A stretch of 64,000 nucleotides of DNA from SW-6-46-9 sp964452185 (GTDB lineage Bacteria > Patescibacteriota > Minisyncoccia > Phycocordibacterales > SW-6-46-9), in the NCBI GenBank assembly GCA_964452185.1, contig CAYVKO010000001.1, forward strand, positions 1 through 64,000, read 5' to 3'. A program made the translations under genes and the position numbers. The notes beneath the pieces are model-generated. The model was not told where the DNA came from, made no database searches, and was given only the letters and a program-made list of their open reading frames with translations. The number at the start of each line of letters is the position of its first letter. Positions within the stretch are counted from its first letter, which is position 1. Below, one piece after another: positions 40,837 through 48,517 of this stretch.

Positions 40837-43599
40837 ATGGCAAATCCAACATCCAACAACAATGACGGGCAACCACCCTTCAATCGATTCACTGCCAAAG
40901 CTCGCGAAGCTATTCGCCGAGCACATGAGTTGGCAGTCGAGCGCGATCAAAATCACGTAAATCCCAACCATCTCCTGGCTGCGTTGATTCAGCAGGATGA
41001 AAGTATTGTTTACTCTATCCTTGAAAAGCTCGAAATCGAAATTCCGCACTTATCTGATGCTGTTATGGGCACTCTTGATGACCCGACAGGCGGCGACGTG
41101 GCTTCATCTTCATCTCCGGCATATCAAATTTACTTAACTCCAGAGTTAGCCAAAACACTTGAAGCATCAACGCGAATAGCTCAGAATCTTTCTGATGAAT
41201 TTGTTTCAACAGAACATCTGTTCTTGTCAGTGCTCTCAAACGATTCTGACGCAAAGGAAATTCTTCAAGAGTTTGGTATCAAGAAGGATGACGTAATGAA
41301 AGTGCTCAAAAAGTTGCGAGAAGATGGCGACACACCATCAAAACGCTCTCCTCAAAATCGATCACTAAAGAAGTATACAAGAAGCCTTACTGAAATGGCT
41401 CGAGAGAATGAACTTGATCCGGTTATTGGTCGTGATCAAGAAGTGAACCGAATTATTCAAATTCTTTCTCGACGTACAAAGAACAACCCTATCCTTATCG
41501 GTGAAGCGGGGGTTGGAAAAACAGCTATAGCTGAAGGCTTGGCTCAACGAATGGCCAAAGGAGATGTGCCAGAATCTTTGGAGGAAAAAGAGTTAGTGTC
41601 CCTAGACCTTGGTTCGCTTATTGCTGGCACAAAATATCGAGGAGAATTTGAGCAGCGTCTAAAGAAAATTATGAAAGAGATAGAAAACTCTGAAGGGGAT
41701 GTAATTATGTTTGTTGATGAAATTCATACGATTGTAGGAGCAGGTGCTGCTGAAGGAGCTATGGATGCATCCAATATGCTTAAACCTGCACTAGCTCGAG
41801 GAAAACTCCGTGCTATTGGTGCGACAACTTTAAATGAGTACCAAAAACATATAGAAAAAGACCCAGCTCTTACTCGGCGCTTCCAGCCGGTTCACGTAGA
41901 AGAGCCGTCTATAGAGGATACTGTGGCTATCCTTCGTGGTCTTAAAGAGAAATACGAACTCTTCCATGGTGTAAAAATTCTTGATGAAGCCGTTGTAGCT
42001 GCAGCTGACCTTTCAAGCCGATATATTGCAGATCGATTCTTGCCAGACAAGGCGGTAGACTTGATTGACGAAGCGTGTTCTGCGCTACGAATGGAGCTTG
42101 AAGATAAACCTAAAGAGCTTGAAGAGGCACATCGTAAGATTACTCGCCTGGAAATCGAAAAAGAGGCTCTTACAAAAGAGGTATCTGATGAAGAAGACCC
42201 TGATGAAGAAGTAGTGGAGAGAATTGATGATATAGATAGAAAAATTGCTGAACTCAAAGAGGAAACTTCCGAGCTTGAACTTAAGTGGAGAAATGAAAAA
42301 GAGACGCTTAATGCTATTAAGGATCTTAAGCAAAAAATTGAAAAACTTCGTGTTGAGGCTGAAAATACTGAAGCAGAGGCTGACCTTGGGCGAGCAGCTG
42401 AAATCCGCTATGGAGAGATGCCTCGACTAAAAGAGGAGTTGGAAGAGAAGCAAGAACGTCTTAAGGAGCTCCAATCTAATCGGCGTATTCTAAAAGAGGA
42501 GGTAACAGAACGTGATGTTGCTGAAGTGGTATCAGACTGGACAGGAATTCCGGTTAGTCGGATGCTTGAAGAGGAAGCTGAAAAACTATCCCGAATGGAG
42601 GAAACACTACAAGAGCGAGTGGTTGGTCAAGACGAGGCTGTAGAGAAGATATCTAACGCAGTAAAACGATCTCGGGTTGGTATTGCTGATCCGGAACGAC
42701 CAATCGGTTCCTTTATGTTCCTTGGTCCAACTGGTGTTGGCAAAACTGAGCTAACAAAGACGCTTGCTGAATTCATGTTTGATGATGAAGAGGCGCTCAT
42801 TCGAGTAGATATGTCTGAGTATATGGAGCGTCACTCTGTCTCCAAGATGGTTGGTGCTCCGGCCGGATACGTGGGGCACGATGAATCAGGTAACCTCACT
42901 GAGAAAGTACGTCACCGTCCATACTCCGTCATTCTCTTTGATGAAATCGAAAAAGCACACCCTGATGTATTCAACATCCTGCTTCAGGTACTGGACAATG
43001 GTCACTTGACCGACTCAAAAGGGAGGAAGGTCAACTTCAAGAACACAATAATTGTACTTACTTCAAATGTGGGTGCTCAACACATCGACAAGATGAAGAC
43101 GCTCGGATTTAGCCAAGGCGATGAAATGGATGAATATGAACAGGCTAAGGATAAAGTGCGTGACGAACTAAAAGATGAATTCCGCCCTGAGTTCTTAAAC
43201 CGCTTAGATGACGTTATCATCTTCAACGTACTATCTGAAGAAGCGGTTCGTGAAATTGTAAGCATTCAGATGGAAGAAGTTCTTGAGCGTCTAGAAAAGA
43301 AGGATCTTACGCTCGAAATTGCTGATCCAGTTTACGACTATCTGGCTGAGGAAGGATATAATCCTCAGTACGGAGCTCGACCACTCAACCGAGTTATCCA
43401 AAACCAGATACTCACACCTGTAGCTAACTTGATGGTAGAACGAGGTGTGTTTGAGGGTGGTGAGGTACGAGTAGAAATGGAGGATGGAGAACTAAACTTT
43501 GAGGTGACCAAAAAAGGAGAAGCTCCACCTCTCGAAGAAGCTATTCCTGAGGCTTCAGACCTCAAAGAGCCAGCCGAACCAGCAGGAGCTACCACTTAA
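40837..43599 (+). CDS. clpB: ClpB-type AAA+ disaggregase
   Basis: This 920-residue unfoldase has an N-terminal Clp repeat domain (about 10-150), NBD1 with Walker A GEAGVGKT (K228) and [11 protein letters not shown], a full coiled-coil middle domain of about 130 residues ([20 protein letters not shown] onward) and NBD2 with GPTGVGKT (K636), then the C-terminal domain. The long middle domain argues for ClpB over ClpC/ClpA. A 25-residue acidic/proline tail follows the usual end. It should solubilise aggregates with DnaK, which is not in this window. Confidence 0.9.
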   Translation: MANPTSNNNDGQPPFNRFTAKAREAIRRAHELAVERDQNHVNPNHLLAALIQQDESIVYSILEKLEIEIPHLSDAVMGTLDDPTGGDVASSSSPAYQIYLTPELAKTLEASTRIAQNLSDEFVSTEHLFLSVLSNDSDAKEILQEFGIKKDDVMKVLKKLREDGDTPSKRSPQNRSLKKYTRSLTEMARENELDPVIGRDQEVNRIIQILSRRTKNNPILIGEAGVGKTAIAEGLAQRMAKGDVPESLEEKELVSLDLGSLIAGTKYRGEFEQRLKKIMKEIENSEGDVIMFVDEIHTIVGAGAAEGAMDASNMLKPALARGKLRAIGATTLNEYQKHIEKDPALTRRFQPVHVEEPSIEDTVAILRGLKEKYELFHGVKILDEAVVAAADLSSRYIADRFLPDKAVDLIDEACSALRMELEDKPKELEEAHRKITRLEIEKEALTKEVSDEEDPDEEVVERIDDIDRKIAELKEETSELELKWRNEKETLNAIKDLKQKIEKLRVEAENTEAEADLGRAAEIRYGEMPRLKEELEEKQERLKELQSNRRILKEEVTERDVAEVVSDWTGIPVSRMLEEEAEKLSRMEETLQERVVGQDEAVEKISNAVKRSRVGIADPERPIGSFMFLGPTGVGKTELTKTLAEFMFDDEEALIRVDMSEYMERHSVSKMVGAPAGYVGHDESGNLTEKVRHRPYSVILFDEIEKAHPDVFNILLQVLDNGHLTDSKGRKVNFKNTIIVLTSNVGAQHIDKMKTLGFSQGDEMDEYEQAKDKVRDELKDEFRPEFLNRLDDVIIFNVLSEEAVREIVSIQMEEVLERLEKKDLTLEIADPVYDYLAEEGYNPQYGARPLNRVIQNQILTPVANLMVERGVFEGGEVRVEMEDGELNFEVTKKGEAPPLEEAIPEASDLKEPAEPAGATT

Positions 43600-43640
43600 G
43601 CTCATCAAATAAAAAGACAATTCAAACTAATTAAAGCTTT

Positions 43641-43669
43641 AAGCAGCGGTTAATTTCCGTTGCTTTTAT
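43641..43669 (+). terminator. rho-independent terminator
   Basis: AAGCAGCGG pairs with CCGTTGCTT (one G-T pair), followed by T. It ends clpB. Confidence 0.7.
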
Positions 43670-43690
43670 ATTGCGAAACACGGTCAATCT

Positions 43691-43699
43691 TGCTATTAT
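43691..43699 (+). promoter_or_regulatory. extended -10 promoter of tRNA-Tyr
   Basis: TGCTATTAT ends 11 nt before the tRNA 5' end. Confidence 0.75.
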
Positions 43700-43710
43700 T
43701 TTACGTGGTT

Positions 43711-43794
43711 GCGTCGGTACCGAAGTGGTCAAACGGGGCAGACTGTAAATCTGCTGGCTTTATGCCTTCGTAGGTTCAAGTCCTACCCGGCGCA
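43711..43794 (+). tRNA. tRNA-Tyr (anticodon GTA)
   Basis: This is an 84-nt class II tRNA. The acceptor GCGTCGG pairs with CCGGCGC with one wobble, the loop carries GTA, and the long variable arm and T-loop TTCAAGT are present. CCA is not encoded. Confidence 0.95.
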
Positions 43795-43978
43795 CAGCCT
43801 ACAGACCTTATTAAGATTAAGCGAAGCTGGAGAACATGCATTTATGCATGTTCATGTGGACTTGAAAGCCGCAGACATATCTGAGTTTCAGCTATGCTGA
43901 AGGCGAAGATGTCGAGGTGGGGTCGAGAAAAATTCTCGTCAGAGAATTTATTCGTGACCAAGTCCTACCCGGCGCACA
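43777..43978 (+). repeat. tRNA-linked element downstream of tRNA-Tyr
   Basis: CAAGTCCTACCCGGCGCACA, the last 18 nt of the tRNA plus 2, occurs at 43777-43796 and again at 43959-43978. Between them are a palindrome GAACATGCA/TGCATGTTC (43832-43853) and a 39-bp hairpin GGTC...GACC (43921-43959) that abuts the second copy. The hairpin is homologous to the one beyond tRNA-Gln. Confidence 0.8.
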
Positions 43979-44000
43979 CTTCAACAGATTCAGTGCGAAC

Positions 44001-44022
44001 ACCTCGACAAACTCAGTGTAAA
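44001..44022. repeat. degenerate copy of the TTCGACAGGCTCAGG motif
   Basis: ACCTCGACAAACTCAGTGT resembles the 23-bp insert at 36246-36268 read on its minus strand (CCTTCGACAGGCTCAGGAT). Confidence 0.45.
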
Positions 44023-44076
44023 AACTTCGGCTAGTTCGGTGTGGGTAGTGTTAACTCCTGAAGAATTCGGCATTTT

Positions 44077-44085
44077 TGCTATACT
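44077..44085 (+). promoter_or_regulatory. extended -10 promoter of tRNA-Trp
   Basis: TGCTATACT ends 10 nt before the tRNA 5' end. Confidence 0.75.
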
Positions 44086-44095
44086 TCAACTGGTT

Positions 44096-44167
44096 GGGCC
44101 CATAGTTTAACTGGCAAAATGGCGGTCTCCAAAACCGCAGCTTGAGGTTCAAATCCTCATGGGCCCG
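44096..44167 (+). tRNA. tRNA-Trp (anticodon CCA)
   Basis: This is a 72-nt tRNA. The acceptor GGGCCCA pairs with TGGGCCC, the loop CTCCAAA gives anticodon CCA, and the discriminator is G. No 3' CCA and no downstream tail copy are seen. Confidence 0.95.
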
Positions 44168-44268
44168 CAGCGAACAAGAGCGTGAAAATACCGTTATTGT
44201 AAAATCGCAATGTCAATATATACTGTACCTAGTAACCGTCGATCTTTCCTAATTTATGAGGTGCCATT

Positions 44269-44496
44269 ATGGAACCCAATCGAGAAGACGGTTTCCTGGT
44301 TCGAGTAATTCCAACCAAAACCGGCTTGCCTGACACTGAAACTGCTGAAGATTTAGAGAGTGCGAAAGAAACAGCTGTTCGAATTTACAAGGGCAGACAC
44401 AAGAAGGGCGTATCGTACGCTCATATTTACTCTGACGGTAAGAGAGTCTTCCGGGCTCAAATCAAGAAAGGAAATCTAAAAGAAATAAGCACCTAA
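44269..44496 (+). CDS. small hypothetical protein
   Basis: This 75-residue basic protein starts 5 nt after GAGGTG (44258-44263), a clear Shine-Dalgarno sequence, which is rare in this window. It consists of an N-terminal strand (GFLVRVIPTK), one acidic-basic helix (DLESAKETAVRIYKG) and a C-terminal beta hairpin (YAHIYSDGKRVFRAQI). I recognise no family. It is convergent with miaA, and the stop lies next to the shared terminator. Confidence 0.65.
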   Translation: MEPNREDGFLVRVIPTKTGLPDTETAEDLESAKETAVRIYKGRHKKGVSYAHIYSDGKRVFRAQIKKGNLKEIST

Positions 44497-45428
44497 ACAC
44501 CCACCGATTTAGCTGTGGGTGTTTTTTTGTTGGTAAAGTCGTTAACTACATCCATGATTTTGTTGGTTTCGTCAGGGTTAAACCAACGTATGCGCTCATC
44601 TTTTTGAAACCAGGTACGTTGGCGTTTAGCGTACTGCCAGTCACCTTGCACGATTCTTTCAAATAAAGACTCTTTATCAATCTTTTTTTCTAGATAGTCA
44701 GCAAGATGTTTATATTCAAGTCCAAGTTCTCGCATACGATCTAAGGATAACCCGTCGCTGTGTAGTTTTTTGGCTTCTGAAACCATTCCTTGGTCAAACC
44801 GTTCTTTTGTGCGTTTAATAATATTTTGTTTCAACTTTTTGTCTGGCAGTTGGAGACCGATTTGCAGGGTGTCAAAGCGCTCTCTTTTTTCTAGTTTTGG
44901 TACTTTTCCAAGTGCTTCTACGATCTCTAAAGCGCGAATGAGCCGGCGTGGGTTATTTTCGTCAATTTCTTCAGCCCGCCTCGGGTCTTTCTTTTGCAGT
45001 TCGGCAAACAAGTCCGCTGTGCTTCGTTCTCGTAACTTTTCTCGGAGTGTCTCGTTAGGTGGAACATCAGGGAAAACTAAATCGTCAATAACTGCCTGAA
45101 TGTAGAAACCTGAGCCCCCACAAAGAATTGGCAATTTATTTCGTTCATGAGTTTTTTGAATGCGTTTATCAGCCAACTCTTTGTAGTTGTATACACTAAA
45201 CTCCTCATCAGGGTCTGCTACATTCAGCAGGTGATGAGGAACACCTTGCATTTGTTCTTGTGTTATTTTACCTGTTGCTATATTGAGTCTGCGGTACACT
45301 TGCCGACTGTCAGCGGAAATAACTTCACCATCTTTTTTTCGTCCTATCTTTACAGACAAAGAGCTTTTTCCTACAGCTGTAGGGCCGACAATAGCAAGCA
45401 GCTGTTTTTTGTTGTTTGACGAACTCAT
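44493..45428 (-). CDS. miaA: tRNA dimethylallyltransferase
   Basis: This 311-residue enzyme adds a dimethylallyl group to A37 of tRNAs reading UNN codons. It has the P-loop GPTAVGKSS near residue 15, the SADSRQVYRRLNIATGK substrate motif, PHHLLNVADPDEEFSVYNY and GGSGFYIQAVIDDL. Full length. It is 11 nt downstream of the murA fusion and likely co-transcribed. Its last codons form the left half of the terminator stem. Confidence 0.95.
   Translation of the reverse strand: MSSSNNKKQLLAIVGPTAVGKSSLSVKIGRKKDGEVISADSRQVYRRLNIATGKITQEQMQGVPHHLLNVADPDEEFSVYNYKELADKRIQKTHERNKLPILCGGSGFYIQAVIDDLVFPDVPPNETLREKLRERSTADLFAELQKKDPRRAEEIDENNPRRLIRALEIVEALGKVPKLEKRERFDTLQIGLQLPDKKLKQNIIKRTKERFDQGMVSEAKKLHSDGLSLDRMRELGLEYKHLADYLEKKIDKESLFERIVQGDWQYAKRQRTWFQKDERIRWFNPDETNKIMDVVNDFTNKKTPTAKSVGV
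44496..44528. terminator. bidirectional terminator between convergent genes
   Basis: AACACCCAC and GTGGGTGTT form the stem with T on the plus side. It overlaps the last codons of miaA. Confidence 0.8.
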
Positions 45429-45439
45429 AGTGTTAGCGC

Positions 45440-46966
45440 TTAAATTCCGCTAATGATTTCAATATCAGCTCCGATGGAGTTTAGGCGGTTAGCTACGTCT
45501 TCATACCCACGGTGAATGGAGTGAACGTTTCGTAGAATTGACTGACCGTCGGCTGCTAGCATAGCTATGAGGATGATCATTGAAGGTCGAAGTGCTGGAG
45601 GGCAAACAATCTGAGCTGCTTCCAGCTCGGTCGGGCCGTCAATGAAGACACGATGCGGGTCAGCCAGTTTAATCTCTGCACCCAAACGGTTCAGTTCAGT
45701 AAAGTAGATGGCGCGGTTCTCCCACATCCAGTCGAGAATGTTGGTTGTGCCTTTGGCTTTCGTTGCAATAGGCACAAAGAAAGGAAGGTTGTCCGTGTTA
45801 ATGCCCGGATAGGGAAGGGCATGTAACTTAACGTTAAGAGCATGCAAGTCAGACGGGTGGATAGTAAGGTCCACCAAGTCTGTCCGTCCGTTTTTGCTTT
45901 TATAACTATCACTCCTGTCAATTTCTGCTCCCATTGACTCTAGCTTTAAAAGCTCAAGTTTCAGAAAGTCAATCGGGCAACGGGTTATCGTTAGCTTGGA
46001 ATTCGTTGTGAGTGCTGCGCTGATAAACATCATTGACTCAATTGGATCCTCGCTGTTGTGGTGTTCTACGTCTTTCTCTATTGATTCTGTTCCGTGTATC
46101 GTAAGCTGATGTGTACCGATACCTTCAATTTCTACTCCTAGTTCTTCAAGAAAGAAACAGACATCCTGTACCTGGTAGTTTGGGGTAGCGAAGGACACAG
46201 TGGTAGTTCCAGGGCTCAAAGCCGCACACAAGAGCGCATTAATAGTAGCTGTATCGCTTGCTTCATACATTACTATCTCTTCTTCGGGGGTGTGCATGTT
46301 ACCGGCTTTGATCTCGTAGTGATCTTCTTTGGTTGTGATTTCCATCCCGAAAGACTCGAATACGTGATCATGGGCTGAGGTAGTGCGTTCTCCCATTTTG
46401 CACCCGCCGGCGTGTGGGATATTAAAAGTGTCTTTCTTGTGGGCAAGTGGTCCGATCATCATCAGTACAGACCGAGTTTTTCGAGCTGTTTGGTCGTCCA
46501 TGTTACTCAAGTCGAAGGTTTCCGGTGGCTGAATTCGTAGGGAGTTAGTGTCTACCCACTCGACTTCAACATTGATGCTTTCGAGTATATCGATAATTCG
46601 ATACACTGCTTCAATTTTGGCTATTCCGTGCAGAGTTGTCGTGCCTTTATTTAATAAAGCGGCACACATCAAAGCCACTGATCCGTTTTTGGAGGTATTG
46701 GTTTCTATCTCTCCGGATAGCTTTGCAGGTCCGTTAATTTTAAAGTCCAAAGATTCGTCAGATAGCGAAAGAACTCGACGATTCAGGGCTTCGCTAATCG
46801 TGTCCAGTTTATTTGTGGTAAGGTTTTGTTTACCGGCTTCAATACGAGCTACGGCACTTTGAGAGGTGTCTAATACTTCAGAAAATTCTTTCTGAGTTAG
46901 CCCGCGTCGTTGACGTAGTTTTTTTATGAAGTGACCAATTTTTTTCTGTGAAGTTTCTTTATTCAT
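45440..46966 (-). CDS. murA: XRE-type helix-turn-helix fused to MurA (UDP-GlcNAc enolpyruvyltransferase)
   Basis: This is a 508-residue fusion. Residues about 9-65 are a Cro/C1 (XRE) helix-turn-helix: IKKLRQRRGLTQKEFSEVL, then DTSQSAVARIEAGKQNLT. Residues about 75-508 are MurA, the first committed enzyme of peptidoglycan synthesis. The substrate-binding K93-N94 and catalytic C189 in AGGCKMGER are conserved, so the enzyme looks active. Normal MurA is about 420 residues; the excess is the DNA-binding domain. Two inverted repeats with 4-bp spacers lie 6 and 27 bp before its start codon, in the promoter region shared with murB, so it probably regulates itself and murB. Confidence 0.9.
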   Translation of the reverse strand: MNKETSQKKIGHFIKKLRQRRGLTQKEFSEVLDTSQSAVARIEAGKQNLTTNKLDTISEALNRRVLSLSDESLDFKINGPAKLSGEIETNTSKNGSVALMCAALLNKGTTTLHGIAKIEAVYRIIDILESINVEVEWVDTNSLRIQPPETFDLSNMDDQTARKTRSVLMMIGPLAHKKDTFNIPHAGGCKMGERTTSAHDHVFESFGMEITTKEDHYEIKAGNMHTPEEEIVMYEASDTATINALLCAALSPGTTTVSFATPNYQVQDVCFFLEELGVEIEGIGTHQLTIHGTESIEKDVEHHNSEDPIESMMFISAALTTNSKLTITRCPIDFLKLELLKLESMGAEIDRSDSYKSKNGRTDLVDLTIHPSDLHALNVKLHALPYPGINTDNLPFFVPIATKAKGTTNILDWMWENRAIYFTELNRLGAEIKLADPHRVFIDGPTELEAAQIVCPPALRPSMIILIAMLAADGQSILRNVHSIHRGYEDVANRLNSIGADIEIISGI

Positions 46967-46971
46967 GATAT

Positions 46972-47010
46972 TTGTGATTATTCACAACTAAATATATCAT
47001 ATGTGATATA
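46972..47010. promoter_or_regulatory. two putative operators in the murA/murB divergent promoter
   Basis: TTGTGA-TTAT-TCACAA (46972-46987) and TATATCA-TATG-TGATATA (46993-47010) are inverted repeats with 4-bp spacers and centres exactly 22 bp apart. The second overlaps the murB -10 box by 2 bp. They are likely targets of the helix-turn-helix on MurA. Confidence 0.7.
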
Positions 47011-47014
47011 TAAT
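47009..47014 (+). promoter_or_regulatory. -10 element of murB
   Basis: TATAAT ends 9 nt before ATG 47024, giving a leaderless or nearly leaderless transcript. It overlaps the second operator, fitting repression. Confidence 0.75.
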
Positions 47015-47023
47015 GTTATACAC

Positions 47024-48046
47024 ATGAGTAAATCAACACCCAAATCGAATGCTTCTCTTAATAAATATTCCAAATTTGGTATAGGAGGTACGGCAAAACA
47101 CTTTGCGAAATTAACTAAAAAGAATGATGTGTCTGGCCTGAGTGACTTTGCCCGCAAAAAAGACGTACCGCTTACGGTAATCGGTGAAGGTTCAAATACT
47201 GTTTTTTCTGGAGCCAAAATAAATCGTTTGATTGTAAAAAATGAGCTGAAGGGCGTGGATGCGTACAAGGAAGGTGGCAGTGTGAAAGTAAAAATACAGG
47301 CGGGTGAGAACTGGGATGATGTTGTCTCATGGTCTGTTCGGAACGGCTTTTCTGGTTTGGAAGCTTTGAGTGCAATACCTGGCTCTGTAGGAGCTGCACC
47401 GATACAGAATATCGGGGCCTATGGGAGCCAACTATCTGATGTGCTTTCACAGCTGGAAGTATTTGATACGAAGACAGATAGCTTTGCTGCGTTGTCTTGT
47501 GATCAGTGTGAGTTCGGGTACCGTACCAGCCGTTTTAAGCGCGAACCGGGCCGATTTGTAGTGCTTTCGATTACTTTAAATTTGTCTACTAAAGATCCGG
47601 AAATGCCGGACTATGAGGATGTAAAAACATACTTTGAAAAAAGAGGAGTAGAACAACCAACCTTGAACCAAATCAGAGAAGCGATTGTGGAAATTCGATG
47701 GGGTAAGCTTCCAAGGCCAACCGAGACCCCTAATTTGGGATCCTTTTTTAAGAACCCGGTAGTTTCGCGTGATTTTTTTGAAGATGATTTATCTGAGTTT
47801 TCCGATATGCCTTACTACGAGTTAGAGAAAGGTATAAAAATACCGGCCGGGTGGCTTATTGAAGAAGTCGGGTTAAAAGGGAAAGAGTTTGGGTCTGTAG
47901 GTGTATATAAAGAAAATGCGCTGGTGTTGGTTAGTAAACAAAGAGCAGACTTCGCTGATCTGGCAAAAGCAATAGGAGAGATTCGCCACCGAGTTCACAA
48001 TCAGTTTGGCATTGAACTAGAGCGAGAGCCGCAGATTCTGTGCTAA
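47024..48046 (+). CDS. murB: UDP-N-acetylenolpyruvoylglucosamine reductase
   Basis: This 340-residue flavoenzyme reduces the MurA product to UDP-MurNAc. It shows NKYSKFGIGGTAKHF, the FAD-binding VIGEGSNTVFSG, AIPGSVGAAPIQNIGAYG, the CEFGYRTSRFK (type I) insertion with catalytic Ser region LGSFFKNP, and the C-terminal EREPQIL. The start is at ATG 47024 because the -10 box lies inside the longer frame that begins at GTG 47003. It is divergent from the MurA fusion that makes its substrate. Confidence 0.95.
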   Translation: MSKSTPKSNASLNKYSKFGIGGTAKHFAKLTKKNDVSGLSDFARKKDVPLTVIGEGSNTVFSGAKINRLIVKNELKGVDAYKEGGSVKVKIQAGENWDDVVSWSVRNGFSGLEALSAIPGSVGAAPIQNIGAYGSQLSDVLSQLEVFDTKTDSFAALSCDQCEFGYRTSRFKREPGRFVVLSITLNLSTKDPEMPDYEDVKTYFEKRGVEQPTLNQIREAIVEIRWGKLPRPTETPNLGSFFKNPVVSRDFFEDDLSEFSDMPYYELEKGIKIPAGWLIEEVGLKGKEFGSVGVYKENALVLVSKQRADFADLAKAIGEIRHRVHNQFGIELEREPQILC

Positions 48047-48079
48047 ATATTGTAAGCAAAACAGCCCACACATCCGTCT

Positions 48080-48123
48080 GTTATATAACAGATTAGGGAA
48101 AATTATATAATATATTATATAAT
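48080..48123. repeat. (G/A)TTATATAA(C/T) palindrome cluster
   Basis: Sites lie at 48080-48089 (GTTATATAAC), 48102-48111 and 48114-48123 (both ATTATATAAT), with spacings of 22 and 12 bp, the same two distances as in the clusters at 4034 and 10029. It lies between murB and tRNA-Leu(CAA). Confidence 0.7.
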
Positions 48124-48173
48124 TTTTTCTATACAGAAAGTATACACGTTTTGCTACAAAGTGCTGAGAGTTG

Positions 48174-48255
48174 TGCCGGAGGTGGGAGTCGAACCCACAC
48201 GCCGTAAGGCACACGATTTTGAGTCGTGCACGTCTACCAGTTCCGTCACTCCGGC
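48174..48255 (-). tRNA. tRNA-Leu (anticodon CAA)
   Basis: This is an 82-nt class II tRNA. The acceptor GCCGGAG pairs with CTCCGGC and the anticodon stem CACGA/TCGTG carries loop CTCAAAA. No tail copy follows. Confidence 0.9.
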
Positions 48256-48259
48256 TTAC

Positions 48260-48469
48260 AGTCATAGATTACCCGTATTAGACGGAATTATCAACATGAT
48301 TGAAAAGCTTCTTCNNNNNNNNNNNNNNNNNNNNNNNNNNNNNNNNNNNNNNNNNNNNNNNNNNNNNNNNNNNNNNNNNNNNNNNNNNNNNNNNNNNNNN
48401 NNNNNNNNNNNNNNAGTCATAGATTACCCGTATTAGACGGAATTATCAACATGATTGAAAAGCTTCTTC
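48260..48469. repeat. 55-bp duplication flanking a second 100-N scaffold gap
   Basis: 48260-48314 and 48415-48469 are identical (55 bp) around exactly 100 N (48315-48414). As at 1307-1516, this is an unmerged k-mer overlap; the true distance between tRNA-Leu and parB is about 155 bp shorter than shown. Confidence 0.9.
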
Positions 48470-48472
48470 GTG

Positions 48473-48481
48473 TGCTAAAAT
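48473..48481 (+). promoter_or_regulatory. extended -10 promoter
   Basis: TGCTAAAAT lies 36 nt before the parB ATG. Confidence 0.5.
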
Positions 48482-48517
48482 AAATTATGTTGTTGGGGTA
48501 GTAACACAGCCACACAC

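Noticed and set aside
40837..43599. ClpC as the identity of the AAA+ protein
   Set aside because: The long coiled-coil middle domain of about 130 residues is typical of ClpB.
43777..43978. Simple prophage or integrative-element attachment site
   Set aside because: The interval is only 182 bp with no integrase, and homologous intervals occur at other tRNAs with different tail sequences.
48161..48436. Open frame across the second N run
   Set aside because: It overlaps tRNA-Leu(CAA) and the 100-N gap.
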